From contig VDMD01000165.1 of assembly GCA_007026445.1 (NCBI GenBank), positions 1-45,139 of the forward strand: a stretch of 45,139 bases of DNA. The letters run 5' to 3'. The translations under genes were made by a program, and so were the position numbers. Each line of letters begins with the position of its first letter. Positions within the stretch are counted from its first letter, which is position 1. The stretch is from Schizophyllum amplum (Eukaryota > Basidiomycota > Agaricomycetes > Agaricales > Schizophyllaceae). The notes beneath the pieces were generated by a model. It did no database searches. It saw nothing but the letters and a program-made list of their open reading frames with translations, and was not told the DNA's origin. Below, piece after piece: positions 42,401 to 45,139 of the stretch.

Positions 42401-44426
42401 GAGACCGCCAGCGATGCCCGTCAGGAGGCGTTGGATACGCTGGCTGAGCGAACGCAACCCTCACGGAGACCAAACAGGCCCTTGCGGACAAGTCGGAGGA
42501 GCTGTCGAAGACACAGCAGCTGCTCGAGGAGGCCAACAGCACCCTAGCCGTCACTCGCACGCACAAGGAGATGGACAAGCAGGAGTGGGCGGACGAGCGC
42601 GTCGCGTTGGAGAAGAACGTCGAGAATTGATCCAGCAGACGGCGGTGGAATGGCAGGGTCGATTGACGTTCTGGAGGAAAAGCTGAAGAGCACGGAGGAG
42701 GAGCTGAAGGAGGCGGTAGCGCGCGCTGTCGACGCGGAGAGGGAGGCCGAGCTACTGAGAGGCGCGAAGGGGGCGGGGGACGCGGCAAATGTTAGGGCCA
42801 CGGCAGCGGAAGAAAAGGCCAAGGCGGCGGCGGAGAAAGTCAAGGCGGCGGAGGAGAAGGTCAAGGCGGCGGAGGAGAAAGTCCAGGCGGCGGAGCAGAG
42901 GGCCAAGGCGGCGGAGCAGAAGGCCAAGGCGGCGGAGGAACAGGCAACGGCAGCGAACGAGAAGGTGGAGGCGGCAGACGAGCGCGCTGCCGCGCTTCAG
43001 GATCGCGCAGACGCAGCGGAGAAGCGGTCAGCGGATGCGGCAGCGGAATTGCAGGAAGAGGAAGCGCGCATGGCCGAATCGCGGAAGGAGGTCGAGAAGC
43101 TTGTACCCGCTGCGATGCACGAGGCGAACGTCGCTAAGGCCGACCTCAAGGAAACCAAAGAAAACCTCAGGAAAGCCGACGAGGATCGCAGAGCCTTACA
43201 AGAGAAGGCTCAAGCTCTTGAATCGCAGCTTGCGGAGATGGAGACAGACGCATCGGAGCTTCGCGTAGCCGGCAACGCCGCCAAAAAGGACCTCGAGCAG
43301 CAGCGTATTGCCTACGAGGAGCTCAAGGCGCAGTTGGCCACCCATGAAACTCGCGAGGCGGAGATCAGTGCGGAAGTCTCCTCTCTGCAATCGCAGCTTG
43401 CGGTTGCCCAGGCGGTCATTCCCGCTCCCGCTGCCCGCGCCAAACCCATGCCTGTTGCCGCAGCGATCATGGGCGAGCACTCCGCTCTAACTGAGCGTCT
43501 TGCTGAGCTGGAGGCGCGCCTAGTTGCAGAGACGCGTGCGCGAATAGCTGCCGACGATGAGGTCGAGTTCGTGCGCAAGAACTACATGGAAGCGTCTGCA
43601 CACGTCGGCGACCTCCGTAAGGAGGCTGTCGCGCTCAACGCGCGCGCGACGCTCGCCGAGGATCAGGTCAAGCGCGGTCTGGCAACCGTGCGCGAGACGT
43701 TGCTGATGCGCGCGCGTGCGTTGGAGGGCGAGCGAGACAGCTGGCGAAAGCAGGCGGAGTGGGTGCGCGAGCTAGACGCCCGGACCAATAACGGAGAAGT
43801 CCGGCGGAAGGCCGCGGAGCGAGACGAGCTGGCAGAGCGCGTCGAGGCTCTGGCCGTGGAGCGGAGGAAGCTGGCCATTGAGAGGGACAAGCGGGCGGAG
43901 GAACGGGACGACCTCGCGCAAGAACGCACGAAGGCTATTGCAGCGCGAGACAAGCTTGTGGTACAGCGAAATCAGCTAGTCGTGGAGCGCGATGCGCTGG
44001 TTGTGCGATTGGAGGCTGTCGAGGCACAGTCTGCGCACCTCGTTGAGGAGCAGAAGATGGAGATCAACGCCTTGAAGAAGAGTCTGAAGAGTACCCGGGC
44101 TGAGCTGGAGCAGAAGGAGCACGAGTGCCGACACGTGTATCCGTGCCAGTGGCGTCCCGACGGCATGAGTTGCGAGGCATTTTTTGAGTCTGTCGAGGTG
44201 CGTCTTGGATTTGCATCCTTTTCTTTGCCGTAGCTGATCATGAATTCTGCAGGATCTGGAGACCCATGTACGACAGGATCATTTGAACGTAGGTAGTAGG
44301 CGCCCACGGAAGGCGCATATAGCTGTCGATTGTTTTTTTTGTGTACCATCGTCTCGATGCTTTCTTGAATTGCTGCATTTATTGGGTCACCTGTGTGTAT
44401 CGAAAAGTACTATCTTATCTATCTGA
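39491..44426 (+). CDS. Long nuclear-type coiled-coil protein with C-terminal C2H2-like finger, frame slips
   Basis: Best model: exons 39491-39743, 39791-40215, 40262-41292, 41350-41490, 41581-44199 and 44253-44426, roughly 1,500 aa. The N-terminal third is basic, Ser/Pro-rich and disordered (MAAKRKYNREEV...), with proline-rich and acidic blocks; from 41581 to about 44130 it is one long coiled coil, including nine heptads at 42800-42988. At the end C-x7-C (YPCQWRPDGMSCEAFF) and H-x4-H (THVRQDH) form a C2H2-like zinc finger split by the last intron. The coding frame slips by single bases at about 39870, 41775, 41812, 41940, 42445, 42625 and 42660, although both sides stay protein-like. Restoring the first slip creates an RPKKKRKVE nuclear signal. 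Either a poorly polished stretch or a decaying gene. The stop at 44424 is the least certain part. Family unknown. Confidence 0.72.
42800..42988 (+). repeat. 21-bp tandem repeat encoding nine KAAEEKV-type heptads
   Basis: Nine consecutive 21-nt units, each encoding seven residues of the type K/T-A-A-E-E/Q-K-V/A. Every unit keeps the small-hydrophobic spacing of a coiled-coil heptad; the DNA is nearly pure purine plus GGCGGC. Arisen by tandem duplication of one heptad, inside the coiled-coil gene. Confidence 0.85.
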
Positions 44427-44638
44427 TGTATCTCCCAATCGTCCAGCAGCGAGGTACGCACGCTCAGGCGCTTATTTACTGGGCGCAATTGAACACGTGA
44501 TCGCGACAATCAGCCATCACTTGCCGAACAAATCAACTCGAGTTCATCCACGTTTCGTCTTCATTCTGCACGCCCATCATCTGTATCTATATGATCTGAA
44601 CCCCACAACTGTACCCCCAGCCTCTTGTATCCTAATGC

Positions 44639-45139
44639 ATGTCTCAATCATGGAGAAGTCGGAAAGCACGCCTCTCAGAGCTCTTGCGCAGCGAAGGTGA
44701 CGAGGAAACCGACGGGCTCGCTTTGGATCGGTTGCTGCACGGACAAAATGTTATAGGAAAGACATGTGCGTCGCAGGTGCATAACAGTGAAGACGAACGC
44801 TGACTGGCCGTAGCGCGGACCACTGAAATCGACGCCATTCGTTTTCAGAATAAGGATCTACGTGCCCTCGGAACGCTGGAGTTCGGCCAATTTGGCGTGG
44901 TGCGTAATCATGGGATCCCCCTCGCATGCTTTGCTCACTGCAAACAAGGTTGATGTAGTGAACTGCCGCCTCGACGGACGCGTCTACATTCGCAAGTCGA
45001 TTGAGAAGCAGATCGCCCTCCGGAACCGCCAGGTGCGTTGCCTTCCCGTTGATTATGCAACCGCTGACCCTCTCTCAGCAATGTTTCCCGCAGTTGGAAC
45101 GCGACCTACTGGCTCGGGCGCGCATATCCCGCTCGGCGT
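44639..45139 (+). CDS. Ser/Thr protein kinase, N-terminal part only (cut by window end)
   Basis: Exons 44639-44765, 44814-44899, 44949-45032 and from 45079 onward join in phase. After a 50-residue Ser/Glu-rich leader the kinase domain begins: LRALGTLEFGQFGVVDVV is the glycine loop, with the first glycine replaced by Glu but FGQFGVV intact, and VYIRKSIEKQIALRNRQ holds the probable ATP-binding lysine (IRK) and start of helix C. The remaining ...CFPQLERDLLARARIS continues off the window. The catalytic loop and DFG are not present here, so activity and subfamily cannot be judged. Start chosen at the first in-frame ATG; 3' end is outside the window. Confidence 0.78.

Overview
The window looks like nuclear DNA of a filamentous basidiomycete, most likely an Agaricomycete close to wood-decay fungi such as Polyporales. 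This is inferred from many short introns (about 40-110 nt, GT..AG with CTGAC-type branch sites), GC-rich coding sequence, and the gene content: a secreted GH18 chitinase, a GSTFuA/etherase-type glutathione transferase, an F-box protein, a Kre9/Knh1-type wall protein and lineage-specific secreted proteins. I saw no rRNA, tRNA, CRISPR or prokaryotic operon. Gene models were built by reading splice sites and checking that exon phases add up; no database search was possible.

Left part (1-12910): GH18 chitinase (1474-3090, +), a single-exon GST-like gene (5094-5879, +), a non-autonomous hAT-like element (6262-7218) with terminal inverted repeats and a perfect 8-bp target duplication, an F-box protein (7952-9557, +), a tiny secreted-protein candidate (10431-10706, -) and a Kre9/Knh1-like GPI-type protein (11995-12910, -).

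Middle part (13436-21031): a tandem array of two interleaved families. Three intact paralogues of an uncharacterised small secreted protein (A 13436-14246, B 18252-19020, C 20264-21031) share intron positions and phases. They alternate with one intact class-I glutamine amidotransferase-like gene (14623-15651) and two decayed copies (16526-17790 and 19519-19712). Each amidotransferase copy is followed by the same intron-like block, and B and C share promoter sequence, so whole segments were duplicated. The secreted genes stayed intact while two of three amidotransferases decayed. This is the best candidate here for something undescribed.

Right part (21493-45139): a CUE-domain ER membrane protein (21493-22579, +); a CK1-like kinase with HCD in place of HRD (23078-24515, -) and an inverted pseudogene copy 13 kb away (37714-39154, +); a large low-complexity protein with an N-terminal membrane segment (25845-28185, +); a PiT-family phosphate permease (29428-31927, -); a PQ-loop membrane protein (32694-34495, +); an aldo/keto reductase with one apparent frameshift (35097-36525, -); a long nuclear-type coiled-coil protein with a split C-terminal C2H2-like zinc finger and several single-base frame slips (39491-44426, +); and the start of a Ser/Thr kinase cut by the window end (44639-45139, +).

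Apart from the duplicated array, neighbouring genes do not form an obvious pathway. The frame slips in 35097-44426 are either assembly indels or gene decay; reads must decide.
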